Shown: positions 1 through 10,952 of the stretch, in pieces
How positions within the stretch are numbered: the first letter of the stretch is position 1
Layout: the number at the start of each line of letters is the position of its first letter
Origin: Protopterus annectens
Taxonomy: Eukaryota; Chordata; Ceratodontiformes; Protopteridae
Length of the DNA stretch: 64,000 nucleotides
Assembly: GCF_019279795.1 (NCBI RefSeq)
Contig: NC_056747.1
Location: 1,001,122,906-1,001,186,905 of the forward strand
Reading direction: 5' to 3'
Notes under the pieces: model-generated
What the model saw: the letters and a program-made list of their open reading frames with translations, nothing else
Told to the model about the DNA's origin: nothing
The model's database searches: none
Position numbers and translations under genes: made by a program

Positions 1-584
1 AGGATTGGTAACATACAGCTTGTGAGAAGAATGGAAAACACCCATGACCAAGTAGGACCAGTATAGTAAGTAAAACTCTATTATGAAATGTGTTGTGTAA
101 AATATATTTTTTTGAGTTTGGCAAATAGCTGTGGTAAGGAGCTGGTGAGGATGCAGAGAAAGAACTGTTTCTGGAGAGTGCTACCACATACAATCTAACG
201 TGTCAGTGACCATCGTGCAATACTTATTTTTTAGTCTGCTTTTATCAGGCATGTGTAGAGTTTAGATGACAGGAAGGGCTTACTAATGCAGAACTTGATC
301 CCTTAGGTCCATTGCTGAATGGACACATGTAAAGAGAAAAGGCATAGGTAAAGCAGACTGCTGACACTGAAGGAGGTCATGAGACTGCAGTAGTATCAGC
401 TGTCTGAGTGGGTAGCCAGCACAGCTGTTGGACAGATGAGATGGCCTTGCCTGCCACTGAAGTCCCATGTCCATCCTGGGTTCATTAGTGGAGTGTGGGC
501 TCCTTATCTTGCTTTTTCTCTTTACATGTACCCATTCAGCAGTATGTTGACTACACCAAGAATGTGTATATTTACAATCATATG
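1..584. other. No gene recognised
   Basis: AT-rich sequence before the first tandem array. I see no splice-like exon, RNA gene or repeat family here that I can name. Short open frames on both strands show no domain. Confidence 0.6.
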
Positions 585-1890
585 TGTCTACATGGTAAAA
601 CAACTGCTTCTGAATGCTGTACACATGTACAGATATCAGTTTTGTTAGGACTCAGGTTATGGAAATTATGTTTTTTTCATATTTTGGTAAATAACTTTGC
701 AAGGCAGCATGTCAGTGTGCCATGTAATACCTCATTTTGAAGACAGTATTGATAGTTCCATCACGGTAAAAGAACTGTCTCTGTATGTTGTATACATGTA
801 CATATATCAAAGTTTGTTTCGGACTTATGTTATGGAAATTATGATTTTTTTTTCATATTTTGGTAAATAACTTTGCAAGGCAGCATGTCAGTGTGCCACG
901 TAATACCTCATTTTGAAGACAGTATTGATAGTTCCAACATGGTAAAAGAACTGTCCCTGTATGTTGTACACATGTACATATATCAAAGTTTGTTTCGGAC
1001 TTATGTTATGGAAATTATGATTTTTTTTCATATTTTGGTAAATAACTTTGCAAGGGAGCATGTCAGTGTGCTAAGTAATACCTCATTTTGAAGATAGTAT
1101 TGATAGTTTCAACATGGTAAAAGAACTGTACCTATGCATTGTACATGTGTACAAATATCAAATTTTGTTTTGGACTTAGGTTATGGAAATTATGATTTTT
1201 TCATATTTTGGTAAATAACTTTGCAAGGGAGCATCTGAATGTGCCAAGTAATACCTCATTTTGAAGACAGCATTGCTGGTTCCAACATGGTAAAATAATT
1301 GTGCCTGTATGTTGTACACATATGCAGATATCAACGTTTGCTTTGGAGTTAGGTTATGGAAATTATGATTTTTTTTTCATATTTTGGTAAATAACTTTGC
1401 AAGGGAGCATGTCAGTGTGCCAAGTAATACCTCATTTGGAAGACAGTGTTACTCCTTACAACATGGCAAAAAACTGTGTCTATGCACTGTACACATGTAC
1501 AGATATCACAGTTTGTTTAGTCTTGTAGGATTATGAAAATTATACATTTCCAATAATTCTCATTATTATGCCCATATCTTTGCAAGGGAGCATGGTGATC
1601 ATACAAATGATGCATCATTTTGAAGCTGACATTGAGACGCACAACTTCTACACTATGTAGGTTCTGTCTATTACAGGTGATGAGATATTATGCTTTGTTT
1701 ATTTATCAATTATGATAAATATTCTATTTAATAATATTTCTGTGAATATCTCCATAAAAGAACATCACAAAGTAATGGTTAAGGTATCATTTTAAAGCTG
1801 ATATTCATACTAACAAATTGAATACAAATTGTATGGGTCTACATGGTACATTGACCAAGATATTGTGCTTTGCTTTTCCAAAAAGGTAAA
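585..1890. repeat. Tandem array, ~175-bp unit
   Basis: A unit of about 173-176 bp is repeated head to tail. The anchor TGGTAAATAACTTTGCAAGG starts at 685, 861, 1036, 1209 and 1385. Each unit also carries a TACCTCATTTTGAAGA block and a TGTACACATGTAC-like block. Units from about 1560 onwards are much more diverged and slightly longer (~185 bp), so homogenisation seems confined to the left part. No coding sense. I do not recognise the family; it could be a satellite or the repetitive part of a transposon. Confidence 0.85.
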
Positions 1891-2039
1891 AAATATGCAC
1901 AATATCAACATTCCTTGCCAAATATTTAATAATGAATTTGATATGCACTATCAGCATTTACACTGTTGGAACGGTCAGTGTCTGCTTTCATGTTTACATT
2001 TTTAGTCTAGTTCTTATAGTTAAAGAGTTATGAACATTT

Positions 2040-2440
2040 GATTTATGTATGGTATTAGAAATGGATTTTCTGAAAATGAGCTCAGGCTGCACTGTTGTTC
2101 TTATGGAATTAAGCAGGCAGCTTTTTCAGAGCTGCTCCAGAGTGAATGAGTTAAGTAGGGATTCAACTGTGTCTGCTTTGTCAGGTTTTAAGTTATTGTA
2201 TAGGCAACCTGAAATGTTGTCAGGGCCCATTGATTCCATGATTTTAGCCTTAGAGAGTGCACATATGAGCTGCTCTCGAGAAAATAAATTGAGTAATGTC
2301 TGTGTGTATTCTTTGTCTAATGGCCAGTGGGGTGAAGTTTGATAAAAATTGTCAACTAGCAGATTGTATATTTCCTCCAGTTGAGTATGGCTGGTGGCAT
2401 CCACAAACAGCTCTGTGCTTAGCTGTGTATTCCCCTTAAC
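2040..2440 (-). pseudogene. LINE reverse-transcriptase fragment (CR1/Jockey-like)
   Basis: Minus-strand translation resembles the segment just before the RT domain of CR1/Jockey-type LINEs. It has an acidic stretch, then FSREQLICALSKAKIMES, then GPDNISGCLYNNLKP (the usual 'GPDGI...LK' block). An open stretch covers 2126-2404. No endonuclease or catalytic YADD region is visible nearby, so this is a short truncated piece. The assignment rests on motif spacing only. Confidence 0.55.
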
Positions 2441-2974
2441 ATTTCACATTTATTTAAATAAATGACTTGTGACAACACCTCCAAATAAATCCCTGGTTAT
2501 GCATCACATGCCATACAGTGGTACTGTACACACAGTCATACAACTGTACCAGTGTCATGTAATTACATCAGTTGCACAGCATGTGCCTGTATGTTTTTTT
2601 ACTGGAGAGCAGCCTGATGCCATATAAATACACATTACAAATTAAGTTGATGTGGCTCATGCAGAGCAGTTACTAACACAAATACTGAAATTCACACAAT
2701 ACTGCTGGAGACCACCTCAATAATCCTTGCAAATAGCAACATGATTGCAAACACAGCGAATTCCACAAGGGTGCAATTGAATCAAAACTTGTGATATGTT
2801 TGTGTATATAACAATATTACATGTGGATGAAACAACACAGATGTGGCCATGTAATCAGTATGACTTTATAGTGATGTATGTCATGGGTTTATATCACTTT
2901 GTCAAGTAGTCTATTCATTGAGTCACTATTCATCAAACCCACGTAAGTGAAAACGCATTTCAGTGAACAATCAG

Positions 2975-3130
2975 TTCAACAAATTTTTTTCCTCTGGGAA
3001 AGGAAGTAGTTGGCCATCATCAGGAAGTTGCCCTTTTTCCTACTGTAGTGCGATCTTGGAGTTGGTATATTTAGTTAGGGAGGGTGTGGTGGGTAAAGCT
3101 CCCCAGTTTGCTGAGTTTTAAGTTGTGAAG
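2975..3130 (-). mobile_element. Decayed relative of the 389-bp MITE at 22 kb
   Basis: The block around 3045-3105 matches the reverse complement of part of the MITE at 22054-22442, sharing GATCTTGGAGTTGGTATATTTA-like sequence followed by an AGGAGGG...GTGG-like block, and a similar TTTTTTTCCYYTGGGAAA motif upstream. No terminal inverted repeats are visible, so only an internal part is left. Identity is by eye, roughly three quarters over the best 60 bases. Confidence 0.45.
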
Positions 3131-3470
3131 TATTTGCAATGATCGGTAGCTGTCCCACTAGTTTCTTTCCCTTGGAGAATTTCTGCTGGAAACCATCCCA
3201 TGACAGAATTAGCAATCACTCATCAAGTGGTCTGGAGATGGCTTGCAGAGGCTCATGGAAGGACTCTTCTTCATTATGTGTGCATGCATCTTTGAGATGA
3301 GGACATCCTCCAGTCCTCTGCAAGAAGGATGTTATGTGGCCAGAGGGAAAAGGGGGGTGTTGGATTCATGGGCTATGTTAAAGGTTCTCAAACTAGAAAC
3401 TGTCAGGTGTGCATGTTTCAGAACTAAGACATATGCACCTATTTCTCAAAATGTTGTGTACATTACACAC

Positions 3471-3472
3471 AG

Positions 3473-3542
<70 letters not shown>
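3471..3542. repeat. (CA)n microsatellite
   Basis: Uninterrupted CA dinucleotide run of about 65 bases preceded by a short CACACAGTCA variant. Open frames reading through it as poly-TH or poly-CV are artefacts. Confidence 0.98.
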
Positions 3543-3547
<5 letters not shown>

Positions 3548-3629
3548 TTTTGATCAGCATGCATGCAACTGTGGATGTACGTGTGTTCATACTTGTGATA
3601 AATTCATGACCACATTAAGACATGTATAA

Positions 3630-4529
3630 GACAATCATAATGTCTATTGTCTATATAAAGCTTTAGATGATGTAGCAATGCAGTTGTGCTATTTATTTTT
3701 GTAGTGAAGTTGACATTTGGGAACTACTCCTGAAATATCCATTTTTAAGTGAAGTGCAGGGATGCAGGGTGCACATGATTCTGAGTAAATATGTGTTCAG
3801 TCAGTAACAAGTCCCTTCCCTTTGGTTGTGTTTTTACATGAATTATAATGGCATGAAAACTAACTGGGCAGTAAAGACAGTAATGCATGCCAGTCAACTC
3901 TTTACATAGTGCATTGCTGATTAGCTGGTAAAGTGTTTGCCCATGCAAGATTCACAATTAATGAATACAACTGGAACATGAGAAGTACTTCAGTATATAC
4001 ACTGTGGTAGAACTAGCTTGACAGATACTATAGTGTTGACACTGTAGTTTATATTGGAAATGTGTTATAACTTTTATAACATTAAGGACTGTTGCTATTG
4101 CCTTCCCCATTTGCATGGAATTAAGCGAAGAGCAAACGTTGGTCTCTGCTTACTATGGAACATAGCAATATTTCTATTGGTTTGCCTTCCTTTGCGCAAG
4201 CATGTTAAGCAGTGAAACATGGCCATCACCACTTTGGGCAGTACTGAGTGTAAGTGAAACAGCTACCACCTAGCTTTCCCTGCGACAGTAGATGTAAGAG
4301 AAATTAGTTCATATTTTGAGCACAAATAACACAGGGTTGGAATCCAGCACAATCGATTTTTTTACAAATGTCAGAATGGCATTACAGAAGTAAATGTGAT
4401 AATTTCTGCAAATGTGACAGGCAATGACTACAGTGAAGTACTGAATAAAAATGATCATCAGTTAATTGATTTATGTAAACAGTACACATATAGATTTGAA
4501 GTTTTATATATTCAGCATTCTAAATAAAT
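3630..4529. other. No gene recognised
   Basis: Unique-looking AT-rich sequence up to the left target-site duplication of the L1 element. Nothing with domain or splice support is visible. Confidence 0.5.
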
Positions 4530-4878
4530 GATAGAGTAATTTTTTTTTTCCATAATAAATTTTTATTGATATATATTTTCTATCTACAATAAAAAATCAC
4601 ACACATAATTCACTACTACTACTATCAAAACTATATACAATATCTACACTAAATGCTTCCATATGAAAATCGTCATTATTCCAAAAAAGAAAACACCAGG
4701 GGAAAAAAAAAGACAAAACATTTGTAGAAGTAGTTTGCGTCCATACATATCATACACAATTCCAAAACATTATTTCCTCCACATATACATCCAAACTTTA
4801 ATGTATTCCTAATAACAGTATTATGCTAATATAATATTAAAAACCTTTTCCCATATTTTTGGGTTATTAATATTTTTG

Positions 4879-7800
4879 TTACTTTGTATGCTTTATAGCC
4901 ACAAGCTTAAAATTATCCCATGATGTCTTATCTGGTTCTAACCAATTTGTAGCTATATACAGCTTCATCAGCAAAAAAATATTCATACATATTATAGTTT
5001 GTGATCTAGAGAGCTCTCTTGGAGGAATATGTAGAATCATAAATTCCCATGATAACGTTGAACTTTGATAACCCATCTTTTGTAGTTGCGTTCTAAGAGA
5101 GTTCCAAAGTTTATATATACACTTGCAGCTCCAGAACATATGAAGAAGATCCGCTGTTTGATTTGTGCAATATGGACAAGTTGGAGAATTCCTAGGATTG
5201 AATTTATGTAACCTAAGACGTGTATAATATGCATTATTCCAGATCATCAATTGCGTATACATCAACTTTTGAAAAGAAACCGATTTTATTGTTAAATCAA
5301 TTGCTTTTAATACCTGATTATCTGCTACTGTCATTTTGTTTTCCCAATACCCTGACAACAGAATTTTATCCTGGAATTTCAAGTCTTTGATTAATTTATT
5401 TGTTCTTGTTATAAATTTGACCTCCTGTTGGAGAGCCTGCCACAATTCAGAGCATTTATCCACAATTCCAGCTACAGGTTTAAAGTTTTCAAAATGACTC
5501 AGAGCAAGTTCTCTGATTTGTCTCATTATAACAATATAACTCTTAGGTAGGTTCAATTCCTGTCTAATTTGTGAAGCCGATAAATTAAATTTATTAAAAA
5601 GCTCAATCAGAGTCAAATTAACTATTAATGGGAATTTACTAAGATCAATCAACTGATTATTTAGTTTAAAATTGGGATTCCTATGGAAAGGTTGAAAAAC
5701 CATCATATATTGCAACAAATCTATGGATTGGAATAAGTTTTGCAAAGATAACACATATGTTTTTATGTGGTCCATAATCCCATACTTTATCAAACTATTT
5801 TTACCCAAAAAGGGTAATGCTTTAGGATTTATATTCCGATCTAAAATATGCTTGTAATTCAAGACCACCCAAGTTGGTATCCATTTTGTACTAGTTACAT
5901 CGTAATTAGCAATTCTTAAAATCCTATTGGCGTTCACAATTAGATAGTATACTTCAAAATTCGGTAACTCAAGTCCTCCTCTACTCTTCGGGGTCATTAA
6001 TTTCTCATATGATATTCTAGTTTTCTTTGGCTCCCAAATAAATTTAGCTAGATCTTTATGAATTTGTTTAAAAACTGTCTTTGAAATTGATACTTGAGCA
6101 CACCTAAAGATATACAACATTCTTGGTAATATATTCATTTTCACTATTGATACTTTTGCCAATATCAGCAGTCTTAAATTCCTCCATCTGCCACAGTCAG
6201 CTACTATTTGTTCCCATACTCGTTTAATATTATTACTATAAAAATCCTTATTATCCGTAGAGAAGCTAATACCCAAATATTTGATATTTTCTTTACATGT
6301 TAGCTTCCCCACCAGAGACATTAATGAAAAAGGTTTAGGGGTTCTTAACGGGAAAATACTAGTTTTCTCCAGATTAATTTTGTAATTAGAGACTTCTGAA
6401 AATTCATTTATAACATTTAATATCTTTTCACTGTCAGAAATTGGGGTCGTATAATAAATAATGAGATCGTCAGCAAATGCCGGCATTAATAATTTATTTC
6501 TATAAATTACTGGTGCATTATGATACAAATTTTGCTTAATATATAAAAATAGAGGTTCCAGATAATGGTTAAACAATAAGGGGGACAAGGGGCAACCCTG
6601 ACGTGTACCATTTTTAATCTGTATTCTTTTAGAATAACTCCTATTAATATATAACGTAGTATACGGATTACTATATAATATTTGTAGCATCTGAACAAAT
6701 TCCTGGGGCATGTTGAAATAAGGTAACACATCAAACAAAAAGTTTATATCCACTCTATCAAATACTTTCTGAGCATCTATTATAAGGGCATACATATTAG
6801 AGTTGTTTTGTTTAGCATACATCATCATATTATGCAGTGTAAGTGTATTATCACTAGTTTGTCTAGTTGCCATAAATCCAGCCTGTTCCTTAGAAATAAG
6901 ATGTATCATAATCTTTTTTAACCTACATGCTATAATGGAAGTTAGAATTTTCATATCCACATTTATTAATGCTATTGGCCTGTAATTGTCCGGGTTTTGG
7001 GGGTCTGATTTAGCTTTATGTATAAAGATTGTTTTTGATGCATTAAGGTGAGGATCACTAATTTTATTTCTGATTATATAGTTAAATACATGACACAATA
7101 TTTTACCAAAACTATCGGCAAACTCTTTATAAAATTCAACTGTCAAACCATCAGGACCTGTTGACTTATGTACTTTCATATGTTGAATTGCATATACTAT
7201 TTCTTCTTCAGATATAGGTTTAATCAGATCACTTTGCAGACTCTCTTCCAATTTTGCAAAGTTAATTTTTTGCAAAAATTTTTTATTCTGTTTATGTATA
7301 GACCTATCAATTTGGCCCTCATATACCTTAGTATAGATTTTTTCAAAAATATCAATAATATCCTCAGTTTTAGAATACACTGTGTCATTACATTGTATTT
7401 CCGAAATATGTACAGTTGTTTTCGATTGATTTATAATCCTTGCCAATGCTTTTGATGGTATTTGAACATTATTGGCATATTTCACTAAACACCTATGCTC
7501 CTGAAGTGTTAATCTACTATTATGCATCAAGAAAAGATCCCTTTGACATTTCAACATTTCCTTCTCTGTTTGAGCATTAAAGTTCTGAATCAGTTCTTTA
7601 TCAAGTAGCTTCACTTTTGTTTCTAGTTTTTGAATATCATTGTTTTGCATTTTCTTATATGAGGCTTTTTGCAAAAGAAATCCTCTAATTTGAGATTTAA
7701 CTGTTGCCCATTCGATATCAGGAGTATGTTTCTGAAGCTTCATCCTATCTGTTAAGTCTTTCAGATATTTTACAATTCCATCTGTTTTATCCTTTTTATT

Positions 7801-8583
7801 TAAAAGATTTGGATTAAGTGACCAATTGTAACCTCTATGCATTCTTGTATCTTTTAAATCTTTAGAAAAACTTAACGAAATTTTTGAGTGATCTGATAGA
7901 TAACGAGTATGTATAACCACTACTGGTTCCAAATTTATTAATGCTTTGGATATCAAGAAAAGATCTATTCTAGACCACATTTTGTGGCATGGTGAATAGA
8001 AGGTATACTTATTTGCATTATTAATATTATGTGAATAACGAAAGGGGTCATATAATTGAAAATCTTCCTTAAAATTGTTTAATGCTATCCCGGCCTGCAT
8101 ATTAAATGCTCTTTGTGGACAAGACCTATCCAACTTTGGATTTTGATAAGTATTCCAGTCCCCACCCACAACAAAATAATAACCATCATATTGTGTTAAG
8201 ATTGGATATAATGATGTTATGAAACTCTGTTGGTCATTACATGGTGCATATATATTTAAAAGTAAAAGAGGTTTATCAAATGCATTATCCGATAAAATAA
8301 CATAACACCATCGCCCATTTTGATCCACTTTAGTGTCTAAAATCTTGTCTTTGTATTGAGTTTTAATAATTATAGCCACACCAGCACTGTTTGTCTTACC
8401 TTCTGATGCCACTACCGCTCTGATCCAGTTCTTTTTCCTAATATCATCCCACTGATCATTCATCAAGTGTGTTTCTTGTAAAAATACAAACAGTGCTTTG
8501 TCCTGTAGTAATATGTGTAGCAACAGCTTCCACTTCTTCGAGTTCTGGAGCCCTTTAACATTCCATGAGTCTAACTCCCACAT
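4879..8583 (-). CDS. LINE ORF2: AP-like endonuclease plus reverse transcriptase, intact
   Basis: An open frame of 1234 codons. It nicks target DNA and copies the LINE RNA into the nick. Endonuclease domain, residues 1-240: WNVKGL near the start, QETHL with E37, GGDWN at 140-144, SRIDLFLIS near 204-212 and SDH at 230-232, all expected catalytic or binding blocks. A mostly helical spacer follows, then GPDGLTVEFYKEF (~476-488), NYRPIAL (533-539), RQGCPLSPLLF (661-671) and the catalytic FADD (703-706). The C-terminal region holds a CPYC...HMFWSC zinc-knuckle-like motif followed by a WxxL block, as in the L1/Tx1 group. The first ATG (8583) lies directly before the WNVKGL block, so I take it as the start. 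No break is visible, and all catalytic residues I can check are present. Transcription would depend on the element's own 5' UTR. Clade (L1 versus Tx1-like L1) is inferred from motif style. Confidence 0.93.
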   Translation of the reverse strand: MWELDSWNVKGLQNSKKWKLLLHILLQDKALFVFLQETHLMNDQWDDIRKKNWIRAVVASEGKTNSAGVAIIIKTQYKDKILDTKVDQNGRWCYVILSDNAFDKPLLLLNIYAPCNDQQSFITSLYPILTQYDGYYFVVGGDWNTYQNPKLDRSCPQRAFNMQAGIALNNFKEDFQLYDPFRYSHNINNANKYTFYSPCHKMWSRIDLFLISKALINLEPVVVIHTRYLSDHSKISLSFSKDLKDTRMHRGYNWSLNPNLLNKKDKTDGIVKYLKDLTDRMKLQKHTPDIEWATVKSQIRGFLLQKASYKKMQNNDIQKLETKVKLLDKELIQNFNAQTEKEMLKCQRDLFLMHNSRLTLQEHRCLVKYANNVQIPSKALARIINQSKTTVHISEIQCNDTVYSKTEDIIDIFEKIYTKVYEGQIDRSIHKQNKKFLQKINFAKLEESLQSDLIKPISEEEIVYAIQHMKVHKSTGPDGLTVEFYKEFADSFGKILCHVFNYIIRNKISDPHLNASKTIFIHKAKSDPQNPDNYRPIALINVDMKILTSIIACRLKKIMIHLISKEQAGFMATRQTSDNTLTLHNMMMYAKQNNSNMYALIIDAQKVFDRVDINFLFDVLPYFNMPQEFVQMLQILYSNPYTTLYINRSYSKRIQIKNGTRQGCPLSPLLFNHYLEPLFLYIKQNLYHNAPVIYRNKLLMPAFADDLIIYYTTPISDSEKILNVINEFSEVSNYKINLEKTSIFPLRTPKPFSLMSLVGKLTCKENIKYLGISFSTDNKDFYSNNIKRVWEQIVADCGRWRNLRLLILAKVSIVKMNILPRMLYIFRCAQVSISKTVFKQIHKDLAKFIWEPKKTRISYEKLMTPKSRGGLELPNFEVYYLIVNANRILRIANYDVTSTKWIPTWVVLNYKHILDRNINPKALPFLGKNSLIKYGIMDHIKTYVLSLQNLFQSIDLLQYMMVFQPFHRNPNFKLNNQLIDLSKFPLIVNLTLIELFNKFNLSASQIRQELNLPKSYIVIMRQIRELALSHFENFKPVAGIVDKCSELWQALQQEVKFITRTNKLIKDLKFQDKILLSGYWENKMTVADNQVLKAIDLTIKSVSFQKLMYTQLMIWNNAYYTRLRLHKFNPRNSPTCPYCTNQTADLLHMFWSCKCIYKLWNSLRTQLQKMGYQSSTLSWEFMILHIPPRELSRSQTIICMNIFLLMKLYIATNWLEPDKTSWDNFKLVAIKHTK

Positions 8584-9024
8584 TCACAGGTCTAAGTATC
8601 CAATAATAGTATAAGAGGGAAATTGTCAAATTGATATGTACTAACTGCATACTATACATAATCTGGAAGCATTTCCTACATCCCGTCCCAAACCGTTGCT
8701 TACCCACTTTACCCCTGGACCAGGACTTATATAGGTCTTGTATGAGAAAAAACATGAACAAGGTTAAGAACACAAACATATTTAAAAGCTTCATGTAATA
8801 AAACTTAAAACATTTCCTAAACTTACAACCTATATATTCTAACTTAGCTATGACAAAGTCTAAACTAAACATTCCCTAACAAACACTGCTATTGCTCTAC
8901 AGCTTTTGTTTCAATTATTAATTAAGCAAATCTCCATTGTAAGGTATTATTACCATTTAAAGGAAAATTTTAATACATTGACTAGCTACTTATTCCTACC
9001 CCAAATACCTCTTTTGTTGCAATC

Positions 9025-9076
<52 letters not shown>

Positions 9077-9772
9077 ACTTTTATTGAGAGAGGAAAAAAA
9101 AAAAAAGAAAAGAAAACGTAAATGCATCCTACATTATAATACCATACACAGTGCCTGCAACTACTAATTATCAGAGTTTTGCAGTTGCATGCTTTAGTTC
9201 CCAACTACACTAACATTAGTTTTCTGATTAACACCACCCAATAACCACTATTTGCCTATTTATATTCATGTAAACAGTGCTAAACCTTGCACCCACTGCA
9301 TATAGTGTAAAAATACAATTTGGTTCAAAACTATAAAAATAAGAAAAAAAAACAGGAAAAACATATGTTATTATGTGCTTCAAGTACACATTCTAATGTT
9401 ATTTACTTGTAAAAAAAAACATTAGCACATTATGTCAGTTCTCTTCAGCTTCTCAAGCCAGGAAACCATCAATAATACTCGCAACGGGGGACCGCTTTAA
9501 CAGCCGGACCACAGGAAGTTTTACATCAAAATCCACACTCTCAGCTGCATTCAAGGCATTTCCTGTTTACCACTCAATGAAAATAGTTCGTAGAGGTCAT
9601 AAAAGTTCAGAAAACAGCCAGCAGACCCTCGGATTATCGCAAACAAACAGTTTTATTGCTTTTACAGAGGCCTAATCGACTTTAGCAGGGAACAAAGGAT
9701 TATGTAAGCCTCAAAGTATAGTACATACTGGATCTGACCTCAGGAGCATGCCAGTCTCAACGGAAGTTTCTT
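8584..9772 (-). other. Inter-ORF region of the L1 element
   Basis: Nearly 1.2 kb separates ORF1 and ORF2, longer than in mammalian L1. It contains a (TA)n microsatellite (9027-9075), purine-rich and T-rich tracts and only small open frames. One of these (8872-8555 minus, 105 codons) overlaps the ORF2 start in another frame and shows no domain. The TTTTATTGAG motif next to an A-rich run at about 9075-9115 may mark a small nested insertion. Confidence 0.5.
9027..9075. repeat. (TA)n microsatellite inside the L1
   Basis: Alternating TA run of about 48 bases followed by an A-rich stretch. Confidence 0.97.
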
Positions 9773-10642
9773 TCAGCCCTCTGATGCAGGTAAAACTTTA
9801 AAAACCTTTAGAAACACTCTCTTTGCCTTATTTTTAGTAGAAACAGAGTATTTAATCCCATCCACCATAAATGTAAGCACATTAGGGTATTTCATCTGGA
9901 ATTTAATTTGTTTGTCAATCAGAAATTTACAATATGCAGATAAAGACTGCCTAGCTTGCCTTACCTGCAATGGTAAATCCTGAGCCAGAGATATTTTATT
10001 ATTTTTCCACATAACAAAGCCACCATTCTTTTTTGCAGTAAAAAGTATTTTGCTAACATCTTGAAAGTTCAATATCTTAGCATATACAGGTCTAGGCATA
10101 TTAGAAGCTTATACCTCTCTCAGCGCTCTGTGTGCCCTTTTGATAACAATTTGTTTCACTCCCTCAGCATCATTTAACAGAATTTCAAGTATTTGTGTTA
10201 TAGTTGGTATTAGCTCGGCATACTGAATGTTTTCAGGGATCCCTCTAATAATAATGTTGTTTCTCCTAGACCTCGCTTCTAAATCAGTAAGTTTGCTTTG
10301 CATGACTTGTATATCCACATCATATACCTTTGTTTTCTTCTCCAGCAAGTCTATTTTGTCCTCTGTTTCAGAAATTCTAGCCTCTGTTTTGTCCATTCTC
10401 TGAAGTAGCTGATTACATGAAACTCCAAAAGTTTGTATTTGAGTAGTCAAGTCCTTTAAAGCTTCTTGTATAGGTAACAAATCATGTTTGAGATCTTCCA
10501 TGTTCAGTGGCTGATAGGTTTTAGATCTAGTCTCTGGCTTCTGTTGTTCTTGTTGTCTAGTAATTCTTTGTTTCTTTGCACTCACATCCTTTACTGGTGA
10601 CTGTAATTCCGAAAGCTTTGTTTTAGTAGTAGTTGTTTCCAT
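9773..10642 (-). pseudogene. LINE ORF1 (RNA-binding protein) with one in-frame stop
   Basis: L1-type ORF1. The first ATG that gives a sensible N-terminus is at 10642 (METTTTKTKL). There follows a basic, Q-rich N-terminus, a coiled coil with heptads (about LLPIQEALKDLTTQIQTF to KTEARISETEDKIDLLEKK), an RRM-like segment (LEARSRRNNIIIRGIPE) and a C-terminal domain (PRPVYAKILNF ... LQVRQARQSLSAYCKFL). This trimeric RNA chaperone coats the LINE RNA in mammals. A TAA at 10109-10111 lies between the RRM and the C-terminal domain in the same frame, so the copy makes at most a truncated protein unless the stop is read through or is a sequencing variant. The frame is otherwise open across about 290 codons. 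Confidence 0.85.
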
Positions 10643-10909
10643 GCTTTTTCCTTCTTGTGAGATTTTTCTTTCCCCAAGCAGAAAGGTAAAATGAAGAAAG
10701 CACACAGTCCTTTGTTTATTTCTCTCTTCAGAGCTAGCTAATCACTTGGAATCCTGATGGATAAATACTTTTTTTTCCACTTTTTTTTCCTGATTATAGA
10801 TTAATTAAGTGTAGATGCATAGATGTATCTTTTTTGTCGTTAATTTGATGTTCAAACCTCTTGGTATCGACTCAGGTTACAGATTTTTCTCAGGTTAATT
10901 GAAGAGCTG

Positions 10910-10952
10910 CAGGTCAGCAGTGTTTACAGAATGGCAGCCATCTTTGAATTCC
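10910..10952 (-). promoter_or_regulatory. 5' end of the L1 element with YY1-like site
   Basis: Reading on the minus strand, the element opens GGAATTCAAAGATGGCTGCC directly inside the target-site duplication. AAGATGGC matches the YY1 consensus core. In human L1 a YY1 site at +13 to +21 positions transcription initiation; a similar role here is inference. Confidence 0.5.

Noticed and set aside
3243-3629. Open frames across the (CA)n run as a histidine/threonine-rich protein
   Set aside because: Microsatellite read-through in all frames; no conserved part.
6803-7455. Plus-strand open frames inside the L1
   Set aside because: Antisense shadows of the intact ORF2.
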